Shown here in pieces: positions 31,493-44,075 of a stretch of 64,000 nt of DNA. The stretch's first letter is position 1. Each line of letters starts with the position of its first letter. The stretch lies in contig MPUH01000323.1 of assembly GCA_001970955.1 (NCBI GenBank), positions 1 to 64,000 on the forward strand, given 5' to 3'. This DNA is from Stentor coeruleus (Eukaryota; Ciliophora; Heterotrichea; Heterotrichida; Stentoridae). The notes beneath the pieces are model-generated. The model worked only from the letters and a program-made list of their open reading frames with translations, searched no databases and was not told the origin of the DNA. A program made the position numbers and the translations under genes.

Positions 31493-33897
31493 ATTTATGG
31501 TGATAAATTAACCATTTTAGATGATATTGAGTATATATGTTTAAGTTTTAAATGGAAGAAAATTGTTTTTCGTCGTATAGAAGAAATACTAATAAAAAGG
31601 GTTAGAAATGGTTTTTGGCTTTAAGTTTGAGTTGTTTTTGTTGATTTTATTATGTTTTACTGATGATGGTTTATTCTTTTTTTTAATCTCATCTGAAAAT
31701 TTTAAGTCATGCTTTATGGTTGAACTTTCTTGTTGATAAGAATATGGGTTAGGTTTGAGAAGGTGGGTTATAGAAATTTTATTGGGATAGGAGCTTTTTA
31801 TTCAAAAAGCTTGCAAAAAACTATATTGGGGCGAATTTTTTTAAGCAGCAATGGCATTTTTTGACTTATTTCAATTATTACAAGCTAAGAATTAGGAAAT
31901 CATGCCTTTTAGTCATGCTCAAAATAGACTAGGCTTTTTCAGAGTTTATACTTTGAGTGTAATTTTTTTGTTTTTTTTTACTGATGCTTTAAAGAAAAGT
32001 TAAACATTTATTACGATTTTTTTCTGAAAACAATCCTTGTGTTTTATTTGGGTTCTGTTTGGTTTATTTTTATATGAGACTTTATTAGCTGACAATTTAG
32101 AATGATTTGTTTATATTATTCAACAAGTATATATTATTAGAAATTTGTTTATTATAGTTCAATGTATAATTAAATTTTAAAAATTCTGTGGATTTTATAG
32201 GGTTTAGTTATGATTCTTGAAGATAGAATGTAATAGTTTGATGCATCAGGATAGCTTATGTGATGCTAATATAAAAACTTTTCATATTTACAGTCGTATT
32301 TTTATATTAGAAATAATATGTCATCAAATAAAATGCTTATTTTTTCAGGGTTTATTTTGCATTACATTATTTGNCTTATTTTTTCAGGGTTTATTTTGCA
32401 TTACATTATTTGCTTGTTTATCTACTAGAAAAATTATTTCGTTTCTAAATTATTTCGCTTTTTGAGCTTTATTTCAAGTTTAAACTACCANGCTTGTTTA
32501 TCTACTAGAAAAATTATTTCGTTTCTAAATTATTTCGCTTTTTGAGCTTTATTTCGAGTTTAAACTACTGCTCTTTAATAATACTTATAATCAAATATTA
32601 TTAAGTTATACTTGACAGCATAGCATAAAAATAAAAACTTAGAACGATGTGTTGACTAATATTTTTTTCCTAGTATATCTACTTAAAAATGAATACTTTT
32701 TATTATATGCAATACTCCCAAAGATGAAATTTTTGCTACGTTTTTAGGCTAAATACTATGAAATACAATAAACAACCGTATCAAATTATTATTTTAAATA
32801 AAGACACTTCACATCTTATATTATAAAAACAAATCATTTAAATTTTTTAATTTCTTTAAACGAAATTAGTTATATAACTTTTACACATCACTAAGTTGAT
32901 TTATATTTACAAAATTGTCATTATTATATCTAATAATCTAATTTTCCTTATATAATTTCATCCACATTAAAATACCTCCATTTTTACTTTTTCAATATTT
33001 TCTATGTTTTATTTATCCATACTAACTTAATCAAACAGCACAATATGCTTATTAACAATTCTGATTTTTCTTATTATTCTAATTTATAAAAATCGCATGT
33101 TTTAATCTTTATATTTGTATAAATCTAATTGATTCTAGCTTTCCTTAAGTTTATAAAACTATTTATATTCCTTGCGTTTTAATGATTTTTATTAAAAAAT
33201 TAAGTAGTAAATTTAATAATGTTTTCATTGAAAGAACCAATTTGTGTTTTCTACTTTGTTTATAGGTGAAATGATTTTACCTACAGCTATTCCTGTTTTT
33301 TAAATATAGAGTATTAAGAGTAATTGAGCTTTAATACTTAATATGATTATATGAAATACTTTTATATTAATAGCTTTTAGGTTTATTAGACAAACTGATT
33401 GTTGTTTCACTTTAAAATTTATAATTTTTTAGCGTACTGGTGATGGATATATTTTTTTTTAGGATAGAGAATATGAATGATTTTTCAGCAGAATAAAAGC
33501 TGTGACAAATTAACATGTTCAAATCCAATTTTCCTAACACCCATCATGCACCCTCACCAAAAAAATGCCTTATCATTTTTTATCTCTATTTCACTATATC
33601 CCTTTTATCCTCATTACTCACAACAAATCTTCAAATCCAGCCTCTAACATCAAGTCTTAAAATTATCTCTCCCTATCCTCATATATCCACATCTTCAAAC
33701 TTAAAGATTCCAAAAAAAAAAAAATTAAAACTATCATCATTTACCCTTATCAGCATATAAAACTTTCTACTCATATAAAATCTCATCCAATATCCCTAAC
33801 TTTTTTATCGCATCTCACAATTCTCATGACTATTTTCCTTTAAAAAATATCAATTCCATTTTAATCTAGAATATTCTTACTAACTATATCTTATAAA
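31493..33897. other. Long intergenic region with two N-gap duplications
   Basis: 2.4 kb without a supported gene. The left part is G-rich (promoter side of the minus-strand enzyme gene). A perfect small hairpin, agcttttt-attc-aaaaagct, lies at 31792-31811. N-gap duplications fall at 32336-32412 (N at 32374) and 32412-32570 (N at 32491). The right end (33515-33890) is C-rich, the promoter side of the RING gene. Confidence 0.45.
32336..32570. repeat. Two assembly duplications around single Ns at 32374 and 32491
   Basis: A 38-base copy (32336-32373 / 32375-32412) and a 79-base copy (32412-32490 / 32492-32570, with two or three differences at the end). Both look like uncollapsed overlaps. Confidence 0.85.
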
Positions 33898-34536
33898 ATG
33901 GAAATAGTAGAGTATGTTATGAAGAAGTACTATTGTTTAGACTGTCAAAGAAAGAGTTTAATCAATATAAGAGGAGTTTTACGTTGCCCTGAATGTGGAA
34001 GTGTAAATGTTGAGCTTGCAAGGGCAAGAAGGCCACACAGAATTACTGAAGATCATCAATGGGATTCATATATGTCAAGTTTTCATAGCCCACGTCGACC
34101 AAATGCACAGCCAAGAGACTTTTTTGCTACAGGGATAAGTCATTTTGGTGGACTTTTCAGCCGTAGACAAAGATCTTTATTTGATATGTTTTTCGATAAT
34201 TTTCCTGATTTCGGCTTTCCTACAATCCACAGTTTTTTTGATGAGCCTTACCCTTTTTTCACAACAATGGTCGATATTGGGGATATTTTAAACCATATGG
34301 CTCAGCAACATCCTTCAGGACATCAACCTGCATCACAAGAAAGTGTGAGACAATTAAAAGATGTTAAAATTACTGAAGAACAGGCTAATGAGATTTGCTC
34401 AGTTTGTCAAGATAGATTTAAGCCTGAAGAATTAGCCAAGGTCCTACCGTGTAACCATTTGTTTCATCCTGATTGCATTATTCCTTGGTTTAGAGTTAAA
34501 GATTCATGCCCTTTATGTCGTCATCCTATCAGCTAA
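33898..34536 (+). CDS. RING-H2 E3 ubiquitin ligase with zinc ribbon, RNF126-like
   Basis: A 212-residue protein with the layout of the RNF126/RNF115 (BCA2) and plant RZF ligases. A zinc ribbon at about 11-35 (YYCLDCQRKSL, then LRCPECGS) binds ubiquitin in that family. A RING-H2 finger at about 164-208 (ICSVCQDRF, LPCNHLFHPDC, CPLCRHPI) recruits the E2. All eight RING metal ligands are present. The middle is Phe/Pro-rich and probably disordered. The length is shorter than the animal proteins. Start at a TTATAAAATGG context. Confidence 0.9.
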   Translation: MEIVEYVMKKYYCLDCQRKSLINIRGVLRCPECGSVNVELARARRPHRITEDHQWDSYMSSFHSPRRPNAQPRDFFATGISHFGGLFSRRQRSLFDMFFDNFPDFGFPTIHSFFDEPYPFFTTMVDIGDILNHMAQQHPSGHQPASQESVRQLKDVKITEEQANEICSVCQDRFKPEELAKVLPCNHLFHPDCIIPWFRVKDSCPLCRHPIS

Positions 34537-34911
34537 GGTTTATATAAATTTATCTTTAGTATAAATTGCCCTTCACAGCTTTTAGATAGTTCTTTTCTAT
34601 AGTTTCTAGTTTACTCAACCCAAGCTCATAAGTTTTCATTTTTTTCTTTTATTATAATCTCTGTAAACCTAATCTGCTAAATTTATAACTTATAATTTTC
34701 ANTCATAAGTTTTCATTTTTTTCTTTTATTATAATCTCTGTAAACCTAATCTGCTAAATTTATAACTTATAATTTTCAATTTTACCTCAAATACCTAATA
34801 AAATATCATCCATATAAATCCCACATTCAATTTTCACACTATTTAACTTCTCCACACAAAAAAAAAATCATCAATCAGACTTCAAAAACTATTCTCATAT
34901 CCATTACCTAA
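34537..34911. other. Convergent intergenic region with N-gap duplication
   Basis: Between the RING gene and the convergent RVB1 gene. It holds a 76-base duplication, 34626-34701 and 34703-34778, around the N at 34702 (an assembly artefact). No gene. Confidence 0.5.
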
Positions 34912-36598
<1,687 letters not shown>

Positions 36599-36880
36599 TT
36601 ATTCGCTAGATAAGGCATTAAAGAGACTAAAGATCATTACCTTGAATTCCTCAAAGTCAATTGCACCATCTGAATCTTGATCCATCTTAGCATAGCCTCT
36701 TTCGAATTGTTCATCAGTAAATTCTACTCCTCCAAATTCTACTTCAATTTTATTCATGGCTGCCTTCATTTCAGACTTTTCAATCCTGCCAGAAGAGTTA
36801 GTGTTGAATGAATCAAACACTGACTTTGCTACTTGTTCACGATCAGGGTTGCTTGCGAGTTTGGCTTCTATTTCTGACAA
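36599..36880 (-). CDS. Two-EF-hand calcium-binding protein, no ATG at the start
   Basis: A 93-residue protein with two EF-hands: loop 1 is NTNSSGRIEKSE (weak at the first ligand) and loop 2 is DQDSDGAIDFEE (canonical). Size and order fit a small S100/calmodulin-like sensor. The frame begins SEIEAKLASNPD after a TTG at 36880-36878, with an in-frame TAA seven to nine bases upstream and no ATG between. The next in-frame ATG is inside EF-hand 1 (residue 38-39). I found no 15-base intron that would bring in an upstream ATG. Either a non-ATG start, a base error (TTG for ATG), or an unrecognised 5' exon. Confidence 0.75.
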   Translation of the reverse strand: MSEIEAKLASNPDREQVAKSVFDSFNTNSSGRIEKSEMKAAMNKIEVEFGGVEFTDEQFERGYAKMDQDSDGAIDFEEFKVMIFSLFNALSSE

Positions 36881-37194
36881 TATTTTTTATTAGTTTATCG
36901 AATTTATTTATATTGACCTTAATATCCACTGCTAGATAATAGTATATTTTGATTAAAATTCTTATAAACTTTTGAAAAAACTTAAATTTATTATCGAATC
37001 TTTATGACAAATGAAAATATTTATAATTCTGCAAATACCTTATTTCATATATATATCACAAAATAATCTCATCTCAAAATTTCTTAAATCTCGCTTATTT
37101 CATTTTACTATCAAAAAACAGTATAAAAATCAACTAAAATACCATCAAATCCATTATCTAAATATCGAAGCAATTATTGTTCATACTTTCAAAT
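36881..37194. promoter_or_regulatory. Divergent intergenic region
   Basis: 314 AT-rich bases between the EF-hand gene (minus) and the coiled-coil gene (plus). No sharper element is recognised. Confidence 0.35.
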
Positions 37195-39084
37195 ATGGCT
37201 CGATCAAGAACCAATGAGACACTGAATTTTCAAATTGACAAACTGTCGGAAGCAATAGAATCCATGATGAAAGGTTTTGAAACTCTACAAACTCCTAGAA
37301 TCCTTGATAGTGACATGATTAGAGTTAAACCACCGAATTCTATGCATGTAGGACTAACAGGTGATGAAGACATTAGCGATCCTGATTCATTTTGTAGAGA
37401 ACCAGATGATGAAATAGAAAGACCAGAGCTGCACTTAGACCGTCTTGCAATGATCACTGAAGATTTCCGATCTTTTGAGTCCCGCAAGCTTGAAAACTCT
37501 TATGAAGACTTCGCACAAAGCCCATGCCAAGTATCTAAAATCCTCGAACTTATTTGTGAAAGAATCAACGATAAATACGGTATTTCTCTACCTTTTAGTG
37601 ACCTTGAAGATTTTATCTCAGCGTTTCAAGGAGTAGTTGAAAGGCAAATTGACTGCTCTCTAGTAGATCTCCATAGTTTTATCCTTAGGATTTGTGAAAT
37701 GATTCAAAAAGAACAGCCTTCCTGTCAAAAATTCTCTTTAGGTGATACAATTTTAAATGTTCATATAAAAGATCGCCCAAGAAGACGTTTTCAAAAACCT
37801 GACTATTCAGTGAACTATGATCAAGCAATCGAAAAACTCTTACAAGATAAAGATTTACCTGATGAAATCAAAAGTATAGGCCGAATAAGAAAGAACTTAT
37901 TATCCACACTGAATCTAGAAAAGATTAGGAAAATGGAAGTTGATGAGATACGCGAAGATTTAGAATATCAAATGGCTGATTTAGAGTTAATGAAAAAAAA
38001 ACTTTTAAACCAATTAGAAAGTTTGTCTAAATTTTCAAAACAGTTAAGACAAAAAGATATTGAATTAATTAAATTGCGTGAATCATTAGAAGACACTGAA
38101 ACTGAACTGAAATCACAGCGGCAATTATTAGAAGATAAAGAAATAAAGCATTTTGATAAAATAAAGATTATTAAATCAAAAATCAATGAAGTATGTCCCG
38201 ATATAACATCTTCTGTTGAACTTAAACCAAGATCTTCTATTGAAACATCATCTACAGGTAGATTAAGTCCTTTAGTAATACAAGTTAGAACATCAACTCC
38301 AGTTCTTCCAATGAGATCATCTGATATGACTTCTGATGAACTTACAGCTTTACAAAATGAATTAGCTATGCTTGAAGCTGGACCACAAGATAGTAACACT
38401 TTATTAAGAATTACAAGGGTTAAAACACAAATATCAACAATAAGGTCAGCTACAGCTATTAACAATTCTTTGAGAAACTCAACTTCTTCACTTAGTAAAA
38501 TCAATGATCATAAAAGAAATACATCAAATTGTTCATCTGGGGATTATAATGTATCACCATCACCATTACCTAGAAGTGGATGTTCAAGTCCTATTGGACC
38601 TGATAATTTATATAACAGTCAAATTTTATTAAGAAGAACTGCACCAAGACCTCCTGCCCCTGGACCTAGAAAAGCACCACAGAAAGTTAAGGAAAAAGAA
38701 ACACCTGATGATATAGAAATTGTTAGAAATCAATTAAGATTACAAGAATCTAGATTGAAAGAACGTGAAGAACTTATAGATGAAAAAGAAAATAGACTAC
38801 AAAGAACTTGGATGAGACTACCTAACTCGGAAGAACTTATATCTATGGTTCAAAAAGAACTTAATTATTTGGGTTTGATAAAAAAAGATTATGAAGATAA
38901 GTATGAAGATCTTAATGCTGAACTTGTAACTTTTGCTAAGAAAACTAGTCAGTTAAAAGCTAAGGAAAGGGAACTGGAAAATAAAATGATAGAGTTAGGG
39001 AAAGAAAAAAAGCAAATAGATGATGATAAAAGGATATATGAACAGAAATATGAGGTTATTATGAATGTTCTTGAATCTTTGTAG
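37195..39084 (+). CDS. Large coiled-coil protein
   Basis: A 629-residue protein starting MARSRTNETLNFQ; the frame upstream is open but has no ATG. The N-terminal 240 residues are mixed, possibly globular and acidic (SKILELICERINDKYG, FSDLEDFISAFQGVVE). Coiled coil runs from about 245 to 330, then a Ser/Thr/Pro-rich linker with PRPPAPGPRKAP at about 480. A second coiled coil from about 500 to the end contains a short conserved-looking break (WMRLPNSEEL). No family is recognised; likely cytoskeletal or basal-body by composition, which is inference. Confidence 0.8.
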   Translation: MARSRTNETLNFQIDKLSEAIESMMKGFETLQTPRILDSDMIRVKPPNSMHVGLTGDEDISDPDSFCREPDDEIERPELHLDRLAMITEDFRSFESRKLENSYEDFAQSPCQVSKILELICERINDKYGISLPFSDLEDFISAFQGVVERQIDCSLVDLHSFILRICEMIQKEQPSCQKFSLGDTILNVHIKDRPRRRFQKPDYSVNYDQAIEKLLQDKDLPDEIKSIGRIRKNLLSTLNLEKIRKMEVDEIREDLEYQMADLELMKKKLLNQLESLSKFSKQLRQKDIELIKLRESLEDTETELKSQRQLLEDKEIKHFDKIKIIKSKINEVCPDITSSVELKPRSSIETSSTGRLSPLVIQVRTSTPVLPMRSSDMTSDELTALQNELAMLEAGPQDSNTLLRITRVKTQISTIRSATAINNSLRNSTSSLSKINDHKRNTSNCSSGDYNVSPSPLPRSGCSSPIGPDNLYNSQILLRRTAPRPPAPGPRKAPQKVKEKETPDDIEIVRNQLRLQESRLKEREELIDEKENRLQRTWMRLPNSEELISMVQKELNYLGLIKKDYEDKYEDLNAELVTFAKKTSQLKAKERELENKMIELGKEKKQIDDDKRIYEQKYEVIMNVLESL

Positions 39085-39200
39085 TATTATAGTAGTAAAT
39101 GCTTTTTAACTATAATTCATTTCTATTAAATTCTATAAACTCTCTTGAAATCCTTGACCTATATATATTAAAACTCTTAACTTTTTACATAAAAAAACCA

Positions 39201-39318
39201 TAAAGTTCAAAAACTTTCTTTCAATTTAAAATACCAATCTAATATAATACTAAAAACAATAAAGTTCAGAAACTTTCTCTCAATTTAAAATACCAATCTA
39301 ATACAATGCTAAAAACAA
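39201..39318. repeat. Tandem duplication upstream of the ankyrin gene, 2 x 59 bases
   Basis: Two 59-base copies starting taaagttc, with about four differences, followed by the first bases of a third copy at 39319. It abuts the start of the ankyrin gene, so it may lie in its promoter. Confidence 0.8.
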
Positions 39319-39345
39319 TAAAGTTTGCACTAAAAAATATAATAT

Positions 39346-40293
39346 ATGAAGAAGTGGGCTCAGGATATGGTAAAATCATTCCAACAATGCAAAAAAGAAA
39401 AAGTACTTAAACTGCTAAGCTTAGGTTTTCCAACTGAAACAACTTTAACAATAAAAGACGAAAGCGGAGAGAATCAGTTATATCAAACTTGCTGTACTCA
39501 TCTAGCATGTGAGTATGGATTCTTAGAAGTCCTTGAAGAGCTGGTGTCAAGAGGGGCGAACCTTGAATCCTTAGATTCCTTTAAAAGAACTCCACTAATG
39601 ATTTCATGTGAATCTGGTCAAGTTGATATAATGAAATACTTGACTATTGTCTGTAAAGTTTCTCTAAAAGGTTATGACTATGCTGGACACACAATTCTAC
39701 ATATAGCAGCTATAAACGGGAAGCTGGAAATCCTAAAATTCCTAATTGAAGAACTATTCTACCCAATAAAAACTCTAACTTTATATAAAAAAACAGCCTT
39801 GACTGTGTGTAGGGAATTATATGCACTTGATTTTAACCCAACTATAGAAAAAACATTAACTTATTTGATAATAAAACAAAATCAAAAGCAATTACACACA
39901 ATCCCAGAAGAAAAACCTAATAAAAATAGTACCAGCCCTTTGAATCGTCATGAACATTGTTTAGAAAACTATACGCAAAGCCTTGCAGCGAATAATCTTG
40001 GTATAAAAGTTAGATTTCAAAGCCAAGGACGATTTGATGTTTTCGCTTTTAGAAGGTCTCCTGTGCTTAAAAGTAAATTTAAAGTCCCTTCGCTTTTAAC
40101 GTCGTCTGCTGATAAACTTGCTTCACTTAAATGTGACCAGGTTTATAGGAAGATTGCCCAAGAAAGTATGCTTATGCCTTCAATAAGTCAGAAAAAAGTT
40201 AACAGGACTAATCAAACGAATAATAGCATATTTACGGTGTCTTCTATATCTTCGGTTGTTGCTCATAAAAAAGATTCATCGAAAACAGCTTAG
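39346..40293 (+). CDS. Ankyrin-repeat protein
   Basis: A 315-residue protein. Residues about 18-165 contain four to five ankyrin repeats: THLACEYGFLEVLEELVSRG, TPLMISCESGQVDIMKYL, TILHIAAINGKLEILKFL, with a weaker one (TALTVCRELY) after them. The C-terminal half is Ser/Lys-rich without a domain. Ankyrin repeats bind protein partners; which ones cannot be told. Start at an ATATATGAAG context after a tandem repeat. Confidence 0.88.
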   Translation: MKKWAQDMVKSFQQCKKEKVLKLLSLGFPTETTLTIKDESGENQLYQTCCTHLACEYGFLEVLEELVSRGANLESLDSFKRTPLMISCESGQVDIMKYLTIVCKVSLKGYDYAGHTILHIAAINGKLEILKFLIEELFYPIKTLTLYKKTALTVCRELYALDFNPTIEKTLTYLIIKQNQKQLHTIPEEKPNKNSTSPLNRHEHCLENYTQSLAANNLGIKVRFQSQGRFDVFAFRRSPVLKSKFKVPSLLTSSADKLASLKCDQVYRKIAQESMLMPSISQKKVNRTNQTNNSIFTVSSISSVVAHKKDSSKTA

Positions 40294-40585
40294 ATTTATA
40301 ATAATCATGATAATCAGGTTTTTAATTGATGTGAAAGAATTTTATGTTTATGGGAATTATGCTGGGATTAAGATGGCTGGTTTAGTTTTGTAGGGATATG
40401 CAAATTTATGATAATTTAGGTGTATTTTGCAATTTATCTTTAATGATATTCTTCAATTATCATTTAAATCAAGATACTCGATTTAGTCTAAGCAAAGATA
40501 AAAACCTTTAAAAAATTTCACATACAAATCTCTTGCTAACTATAAAATTTTAGCACATAGGATGTATAACTAAATTCAAATAAAA

Positions 40586-42002
40586 ATGAATCCTTATGTA
40601 GTTGATATTTCAAGTTCACGTGTTCAAAATTCAATGTCAACTCTTGGTATTCATCCATCAGAACTTCAAAACAAAGTCTTCGAAGACTTTGCAACCAAAG
40701 ACTCAAACTACGAAATCCAAATCGTCAGGTACAATTTCTTCAAAAGAAAGCAACAAGAACTTATTCAACAAATAAAAAACCATTTAAAAGAAAATCTAAT
40801 CCGCGAACGCCATAAAAGCACTTTACCCAAAAAGTCTTCAAGTGCATGTACAAGTTTTTTAATAACATCTTTACCATGCGCAGATTTCAAGAATATAGAA
40901 AAATCTAATGAAAATCCTAAATATCTGATAAGTAAAGTGCTTTTAGAATGCAAAGAAGCTATAAACGAACGAGAATCTCTAGACAAAAAACTAAAACACG
41001 GGGAGGATTTAAGGCAACAAGCAAAGTCAGCATTATCAAAAAACCGTACAAAATTCTTAGAACTCAAGGAAAAACAACGAGAAAATATTGAAAGGATAAG
41101 ATTTCATGAACAGATGAAACTAAATCAAATCCTTAGAGACTATAGATCAATATCCCCTATAAGATTTATAGAGAAAAAAACTAGTGTTTTTTCAAAATCC
41201 CATTCACAAACCCATTCTAGGAACTCAAGTCGTGTAGAACTTGATATAGATAAACACATAAAAAATTATGAGGATAAAATGTCGAGGTCAACAATCCTTC
41301 ATGAAATTTGTAAACAAAACAAAAAACAAGCTGCCATTAAACTTCTACAAAGAAATGATAAATTTTTAAGAAACAGCGAAATTATAAAACAACAACTGAC
41401 TGACAAACTGACGAAACTCATAAAAAAACATAAAACAATTGAAAATAGGAAATTTGAACAGTTAAAAAAACAAGAACAAAACAGATGCGAAATCAAAGAA
41501 AAACATGATAAAAAAAGGACTAGGGCTCAAAGTCGAATTAAAGAAATTGAATATGAGGATAATAAAAAAGCAAGAGAAATTGAGAGGAAAATGCAAGCTT
41601 CGAATAGTATGTTGGAAAAAAAGTATATTAGTTGGAAGAAAGAGCTTGAGATTAGAAATGAGATACAAAGGCTGAAAGATTTGGAAGCAATGAGTAATGC
41701 TGAAAGAAAAAAGAGGATTATGTAAAGAATATACAGGAAGTTTAGAAGAGAAAGTGTTTTAGAGAAACAAAGAAGTNAAGTTTAGAAGAGAAAGTGTTTT
41801 AGAGAAACAAAGAAGTGATAGTGTTAGGGTTCAGAAAATTAAAAAAGATAAAGAAGAGGAGGTTAAGAATAAGATGGAGATTGCTATGAAGACAATGAGA
41901 GATAAAGAAAAGTTAAGAGAGATAATCATGATGCTTAGGAAATCCCCAGAAAGTAAAATTATGAGTAAAGTACATGAGAAATTGATTTTGGGGCTTGTTT
42001 GA
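40586..42002 (+). CDS. Coiled-coil protein with one 15-base intron
   Basis: A basic, almost wholly helical protein of about 453 residues once the intron and an assembly duplication are removed. The frame runs from 40586 to RKKRIM. The intron at 41722-41736 (gtaaagaatatacag) then joins it to KFRRESVLEKQRS, and the protein ends EKLILGLV at a TGA (42000-42002). An N at 41777 is flanked by a repeated 39 bases. Coiled coil dominates from about 120 onward (LKEKQRENIERIRFHEQMKL). No family is recognised. The use of TGA as the stop, only 57 bases before the next gene, supports the standard code. Confidence 0.8.
41722..41736 (+). other. 15-base intron of the coiled-coil gene
   Basis: gtaaagaatatacag: GTA start, A at positions 10 and 12, CAG end. 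Retention gives an immediate TAA after Met. Confidence 0.9.
41738..41816. repeat. Assembly duplication around single N at 41777 (39 bases twice)
   Basis: 41738-41776 equals 41778-41816. Inside the coding region; uncollapsed overlap. Confidence 0.85.
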
Positions 42003-42059
42003 ATAATAAGTATTGATGTTGTATTATTAATAAACGTAAAGAGAATATTTAGTTATAAA

Positions 42060-43952
42060 ATGATAAGCACTAAATGGATTTTTATGATCCTAATGATTGC
42101 TTATGTTGCAAGCGATGTTGCGGACTGTGAGAAATCTATCTCAGACTTGAAATCAGGGAAATATCCTGAAGCCGACCAAATGCTTAAGTTTTCTGGGCGG
42201 AGTTTTAATGACCTTGGCCATTATATAAAATGTAGCGAGCTTTTAGATGCAAAATACACCCTGTTAATTTATAAAAACAAATTTGGAGTCTCAACTACAG
42301 GTTTATGTGGTCCAATAACATGTACAACTAAAGACTATGAAGAAATCGGTAACACAATTGTTGAGGCATTAAATCTTAACTCCAGTTCCTTGAATAAACC
42401 TTTAAGTTTTTACAATTCAGAAGAATTCAATATACGGCCAATTTCTTCAGGGACTATGATTTTTATAATCTTTTCATTTATTTTCTGTGGCATTGTCGCT
42501 ACAGGGACTTATCTTCATACATTGGCGAAAAATTTCCCAAACCAGAGTTTTGATAAGAAATACCCAATACTAATCAACTTCTCGATAATAAAAAACTTTA
42601 ACACTCTTACAACAACTCCAGAAAACATAGAAAATACATACATACTTAATGGTATAAAAGTTTTGCTGATGATTTTGGTAACTTTTGCCCATAGTTATTA
42701 TTATGCGAAATTCACTCCAATCCAAAATCCTAATCAACTCATAGACTATTTTACATCATTTGCCCATCGCTTAGCTTATTCAGCAGTTTTTGCTGGGGAC
42801 ATTTTCTTTTTGACAACTGGTTTTTTATTATCCTACATTACTAGAAACCTTATTTTAAAAAATCCTTCAAACTTCAGTTGGGGTAAATTCGCAATTGGAA
42901 AACTTATCCGCGTTATCCCGATATACTTTTACATTTACATATTTTACCTTACTGCTTTCAATTATATTGGTTATGGTCCAGCTTGGCCAATCCACAACTT
43001 TTTAGTAAGTCCTTCATGTGATAATTATTGGTATAGCAATTTTATATTCCTAAACAATTTAATCCCTTATAACAAGTATTCTTGTATGGAATGGTCTTGG
43101 TTTATAGCTGATTATATACAATTTTTACTTTTTGTCCCTATAATAATAGTTCTATCGTTTTATAGAAAAGCTTATTGTTATTTGTTTTGTGGGTTTATTT
43201 TATTAGCAAATCTTGTTATTGATATAGTTTTAACATCAGTTTATGAATATAATCCTGGAGTTTATTATGGATTTACTAGAGAAAAACAGTTTACTGAGTA
43301 TTATGAAAAACCATATGTGAGAATTGGTGCTTTTATTGTTGGGATTTTTATTGGGATTTTTTATTCGATTAATATGCAAAAAAATAAGGAAAAAGTGGAA
43401 ATAAAAGAAATTGAGCTTGGGGTGATAAACTCAGAAACACCACTTATACCTCAAGCTAAACGTCATTCTTTACCTATTGAAATGAGGATTTTACTTTTGA
43501 CTAAAGCGCCAAAACTTAGGTTTTTAGCCTGGGTGATTATTGTATTTCTTATTTTTGCCCCGTATAGGTTTGAAAATCATGGACCAGAGTTTTGGAGTAG
43601 TTTTAGTAAAGTTTTGTTTTTGTCATTTGAAAGTTTGCTTTTATCATTGAGCTTTAGTATTATTGTAGTGTTTTGGATGATTGAGAATAGTGGATTGATT
43701 AAAAGCTTTCTTGCTAGTAAGTTTATGATTGTTGCCTCAAGAGTTTGTTTGGCTTATTATCTTATTCATCCTATGGTAATCATTTTTACTGGGGCTAATT
43801 CACCACAAGATATATATATTGAAAATAGCTATTTTGTTTTTAGGTATTTTGGAGTAGTTGTTTTATCAGCTTTATTTGCTATTTTACTCACAATAATGAT
43901 TACATACCCTATCATTGGCTTTGAAAAGATGATTTTAAGTAGAAATAGATAA
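42060..43952 (+). CDS. NRF6-type membrane acyltransferase (acyltransferase 3 family)
   Basis: A 630-residue membrane protein like nose-resistant-to-fluoxetine (nrf-6) proteins. A signal peptide occupies about 1-18 (WIFMILMIAYVASDV). A Cys-containing lumenal or outer domain follows at 20-130 (C22, C57, and CGPITC around 82-87). About eleven hydrophobic segments follow from residue 133. The first acyltransferase-3 helix (NGIKVLLMILVTFAHSYYY) carries the family's conserved His, and FLTTGFLLSY and CLAYYLIHPMVI are typical later blocks. Members transfer acyl groups to lipids or glycans across membranes; the substrate here is unknown. The start lies 57 bases after the previous gene at a TTATAAAATG context. 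Confidence 0.9.
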   Translation: MISTKWIFMILMIAYVASDVADCEKSISDLKSGKYPEADQMLKFSGRSFNDLGHYIKCSELLDAKYTLLIYKNKFGVSTTGLCGPITCTTKDYEEIGNTIVEALNLNSSSLNKPLSFYNSEEFNIRPISSGTMIFIIFSFIFCGIVATGTYLHTLAKNFPNQSFDKKYPILINFSIIKNFNTLTTTPENIENTYILNGIKVLLMILVTFAHSYYYAKFTPIQNPNQLIDYFTSFAHRLAYSAVFAGDIFFLTTGFLLSYITRNLILKNPSNFSWGKFAIGKLIRVIPIYFYIYIFYLTAFNYIGYGPAWPIHNFLVSPSCDNYWYSNFIFLNNLIPYNKYSCMEWSWFIADYIQFLLFVPIIIVLSFYRKAYCYLFCGFILLANLVIDIVLTSVYEYNPGVYYGFTREKQFTEYYEKPYVRIGAFIVGIFIGIFYSINMQKNKEKVEIKEIELGVINSETPLIPQAKRHSLPIEMRILLLTKAPKLRFLAWVIIVFLIFAPYRFENHGPEFWSSFSKVLFLSFESLLLSLSFSIIVVFWMIENSGLIKSFLASKFMIVASRVCLAYYLIHPMVIIFTGANSPQDIYIENSYFVFRYFGVVVLSALFAILLTIMITYPIIGFEKMILSRNR

Positions 43953-44075
43953 TTAGTTTAGTTAAAGTTTCATATTATCTTAAGTCATTACCTTATATAA
44001 TTTTTTTATTTCAATTATTCTTAAAAAACCCATAAACCATCCTCTAAATCCGCACACTCACACAATTTAGCCTGA

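Noticed and set aside
32217-32465. 82-codon plus-strand open frame spanning an N
   Set aside because: It is created by the assembly duplication around the N at 32374; the repeated peptide is the artefact.
33515-33760. Plus-strand 81-codon open frame before the RING gene
   Set aside because: It lies in the C-rich promoter-side DNA of the RING gene, where open frames rich in Ser, Pro, Leu and Ile arise by composition.
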